From Actinomycetes bacterium (GTDB taxonomy: Bacteria > Actinomycetota > Actinomycetes > JAJYSQ01), in the NCBI GenBank assembly GCA_021793495.1, contig JAJYSQ010000065.1, forward strand, positions 1 through 7,572: 7,572 nt of DNA. Reading direction: 5' to 3'. Made by a program: the position numbers and the translations under genes. This document shows positions 6,149 through 7,572 of this stretch, piece after piece; within the stretch, counting starts at the first letter, position 1; the number at the start of each line of letters is the position of its first letter. The notes under the pieces are model-generated. The model saw nothing but the letters and a program-made list of their open reading frames with translations, was not told where the DNA came from and did no database searches.

Positions 6149-6169
6149 GAGCCCGGTGCGCCTCGTTAG
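6142..6169 (+). promoter_or_regulatory. Predicted ECF (sigma-BldN-type) promoter of the mce operon
   Basis: -35 CGTAAC (6142-6147), 16-nt spacer, -10 CGTTAG (6164-6169). Transcription would start near 6176, about 29 nt before the GTG at 6205. It has the same core and spacing as the rsbN element. It lies in the 99-bp gap after rsbN, where I found no strong terminator, so read-through from rsbN is also possible. Confidence 0.55.
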
Positions 6170-6204
6170 GCGTGCAGTACGTCACATCGAGCGAGGTGCG
6201 CACC

Positions 6205-7296
6205 GTGGGCGTGGAGATCCGTGTCGAGGGTCTGACGAAGACCTTTGGCCGCCAGGTCGTCTGGGAGGACGTCACCCTGACGCTTCCGTCCGGGGAGATC
6301 TCGGCCATGCTCGGTCCTTCCGGCACCGGCAAGTCCGTCTTCCTCAAGACCCTGGTCGGCCTGCTCAAACCCGATCGCGGCTCGATCTGGATCGAGGGCA
6401 GGGACATCACCCGGCTCTCCGAGCGCGACCTCTACGAGGTCCGCAAGAGCTTCGGGGTGCTCTTCCAGGACGGGGCGCTGTTCGGGTCGATGTCCCTCTA
6501 CGACAACGTCGCATTCCCGCTGCGCGAGCACACTCGTCGCTCCGAGCGCGAGATCGCCGACATCGTGCACGAGAAGATGGAGATGGTCGGCCTGCGCGGG
6601 GCCGAGGACAAGCTCCCGGGCCAGATCTCCGGCGGCATGCGCAAGCGCGCCGGGCTGGCCCGTGCCCTGGTGCTCGACCCGCAGGTCGTGCTCTTCGACG
6701 AGCCGGACTCCGGCCTCGACCCGGTGCGTACCGCCTACCTCAACCAGCTCATCGGTGACCTCAACGCCCAGACCGAGGCGACCTACCTCATCGTCACCCA
6801 CGACATCAACACGGCACGGACCGTGCCTGACAACATCGGGCTGCTCTACCACCGGCACCTGGCGATGTTCGGGCCCCGGGAGATGCTGCTGACCAGCCAG
6901 GAGCCGGCGGTCCGCCAGTTCCTCAATGCCCAGCGCCAGGGTCCCATCGGCATGGCGGAGGAGAAGGACGCCGACGAGCTGGCCGCCGAGGCCGCCATCG
7001 GGGTCGAGCTGCCTGCGCTGGCGCCCATCCCGCCCCAGCTCGTGCCGAGCGACGGGCAGCCCCGGCGCACCATGCGTCCGCCCGGGCAGTGGTGCCGCGA
7101 GCACGGGGTGATCCCCCCGCCCGGCTCCTTCCAGTCGCTCGTCGCCGGCACCCCGCCCGGCACCCCGCCGGTCACCGTCGCGCCCGTCGCCGGCACCCCG
7201 CCCGTCGCCGGCACCCCGCCCGTCGCCGGCGCCCCGCCCGTCGCCGGTGCCGGGCGTCGACCCCGGGGAGGGGTGCTGCCGTGGGCGCGACGGTGA
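6205..7296 (+). CDS. mceG: Mce-system ABC transporter ATPase (MceG/Mkl, MlaF-like)
   Basis: This cytoplasmic ATPase powers Mce complexes, which import lipids or sterols together with YrbE permeases and secreted Mce proteins. The 363-residue protein has Walker A GPSGTGKS (about 37-44), Q-loop VLFQDG (Gln about 88), signature ISGGMRKR (about 141-148, with Met where most ABC proteins have Gln, as usual in the Mkl/MlaF group), Walker B VVLFDEP (about 161-167) and switch His in VTHD (about 199). Stretches such as EPDSGLDPVR and DINTARTVPDNIG are typical of actinobacterial Mkl. The end differs: after about residue 250 comes an acidic stretch, then a Pro-rich tail with VAGTPP repeats. Start GTG 6205 has GAGGTG 6 nt upstream and begins GVEIRVEGLTK, the usual family start; GTG 6172 would sit almost on the -10. 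The next gene, encoding the permease, overlaps by 16 bp, so the two form one operon. Confidence 0.93.
   Translation: MGVEIRVEGLTKTFGRQVVWEDVTLTLPSGEISAMLGPSGTGKSVFLKTLVGLLKPDRGSIWIEGRDITRLSERDLYEVRKSFGVLFQDGALFGSMSLYDNVAFPLREHTRRSEREIADIVHEKMEMVGLRGAEDKLPGQISGGMRKRAGLARALVLDPQVVLFDEPDSGLDPVRTAYLNQLIGDLNAQTEATYLIVTHDINTARTVPDNIGLLYHRHLAMFGPREMLLTSQEPAVRQFLNAQRQGPIGMAEEKDADELAAEAAIGVELPALAPIPPQLVPSDGQPRRTMRPPGQWCREHGVIPPPGSFQSLVAGTPPGTPPVTVAPVAGTPPVAGTPPVAGAPPVAGAGRRPRGGVLPWARR
7141..7254 (+). repeat. VAGTPP-coding 18-bp repeats in the mceG 3' end
   Basis: An 18-bp unit encoding VAGTPP occurs at 7141-7158, 7186-7203 and 7204-7221, with a one-base variant (VAGAPP) at 7222-7239 and a partial copy from 7240. 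The three units from 7186 are in direct tandem. The repeats are in frame, contain no spacers, and form a flexible Pro/Ala/Gly tail on the ATPase. Confidence 0.85.
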
Positions 7297-7572
7297 CCGG
7301 CGGGCTGCGCCAGGCCGGCAATCTCTTCGCCTTCGGGCTCGACGTGCTGCGCGCGGTCCCCCGCCGACCCTTCCAGAGCCGCGAGATGATCGAGCAGGCG
7401 TGGTTCATCGCCAGCGTCACGATCGTGCCGACCGCCCTGGTCTCCATCCCGTTCGGCGCGGTGATCGCCCTGCAGCTGGGGACGCTGACCCGCCAGCTCG
7501 GCGCCCAGTCCTTCACCGGAGGGGCCAGCGTGCTCGCGGTCGTCCGCGAGGCCAGCCCCATCGTCACCGCGC
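7281..7572 (+). CDS. yrbEA: Mce-associated permease, YrbEA/MlaE family (5' part, cut by window edge)
   Basis: The visible 97 codons encode the start of a YrbE-type inner-membrane permease, the membrane partner of MceG in lipid import. Family hallmarks are the amphipathic N-terminus (LFAFGLDVLRAVPRRPFQSREMIEQAWFIASV), the first membrane segment (TIVPTALVSIPFGAVIALQLG) and the conserved LTRQLGAQSFTGGASVLAVVREASPIVTA. The strong resemblance to YrbEA, the first of the two permeases, fits its place directly after mceG; yrbEB and mce genes would be expected next. Start GTG 7281 is chosen because GGGGAGGGG ends 7 nt upstream. It overlaps the end of mceG by 16 bp. A GTG at 7293 (4-bp overlap GTGA) is possible but is 19 nt from that site. 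Confidence 0.92.
   Translation, partial: MGATVTGGLRQAGNLFAFGLDVLRAVPRRPFQSREMIEQAWFIASVTIVPTALVSIPFGAVIALQLGTLTRQLGAQSFTGGASVLAVVREASPIVTA

Noticed and set aside
6172..6204. GTG 6172 as the mceG start
   Set aside because: It lies 2 nt past the predicted -10 and adds residues not seen at the usual start of the family; GTG 6205 has GAGGTG at good spacing.
7141..7254. Repeats as a possible CRISPR array
   Set aside because: The units are in frame, encode VAGTPP, are directly abutting without unique spacers, and lie inside mceG.

Overview
The window is high-GC DNA with strong G/C preference at third codon positions, GTG starts and purine-rich ribosome binding sites, which points to an actinobacterium. 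The gene content narrows this to a lineage that keeps both the developmental sigma factor BldN with its anti-sigma RsbN (best known from Streptomyces) and an actinobacterial Mce lipid-import operon. I cannot name the genus.

Layout, left to right. At 1-152 is the 3' end of an unrecognised plus-strand gene. It converges on a minus-strand pair: a secreted six-bladed-propeller (BNR/Asp-box, sialidase-like) protein at 3720-2119, then a secreted S15/CocE-type serine hydrolase at 2046-250. Two GC-rich hairpins lie between the convergent stop codons. A 257-bp divergent control region (3721-3977) separates the propeller gene from a plus-strand run. That run holds an ECF sigma factor very like BldN (3978-4709), a membrane-anchored anti-sigma factor of the RsbN/DUF5667 type (4846-6105), the Mce-system ATPase MceG/Mkl (6205-7296), and the start of the first YrbE/MlaE permease (from 7281, cut by the window edge).

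The most interesting signal is in the control regions. Three gene starts are each preceded by the same ECF-type promoter pattern, CGT(A/G)AC, exactly 16 nt, CGTT. They lie upstream of the propeller-hydrolase pair (minus strand, 3832-3805), of rsbN (4738-4765) and of mceG (6142-6169). This resembles the sigma-BldN promoter as I remember it from Streptomyces. The window can therefore be read as a local BldN circuit: the sigma factor, its self-limiting anti-sigma factor, two secreted surface or extracellular proteins, and a lipid importer whose operon starts with mceG. The coupling of Mce import to BldN is inference from promoter sequence and would be new to me.

The bldN gene itself has no such element. 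It has instead a possible housekeeping-type promoter (TTGAGG-N18-TACCGT) overlapping a small inverted repeat. A hairpin just after bldN, directly ahead of the rsbN promoter, suggests that sigma and anti-sigma are transcribed at least partly separately. No RNA genes, CRISPR array, insertion sequence or attachment site was seen, and no stretch over 300 bases lacks a gene.
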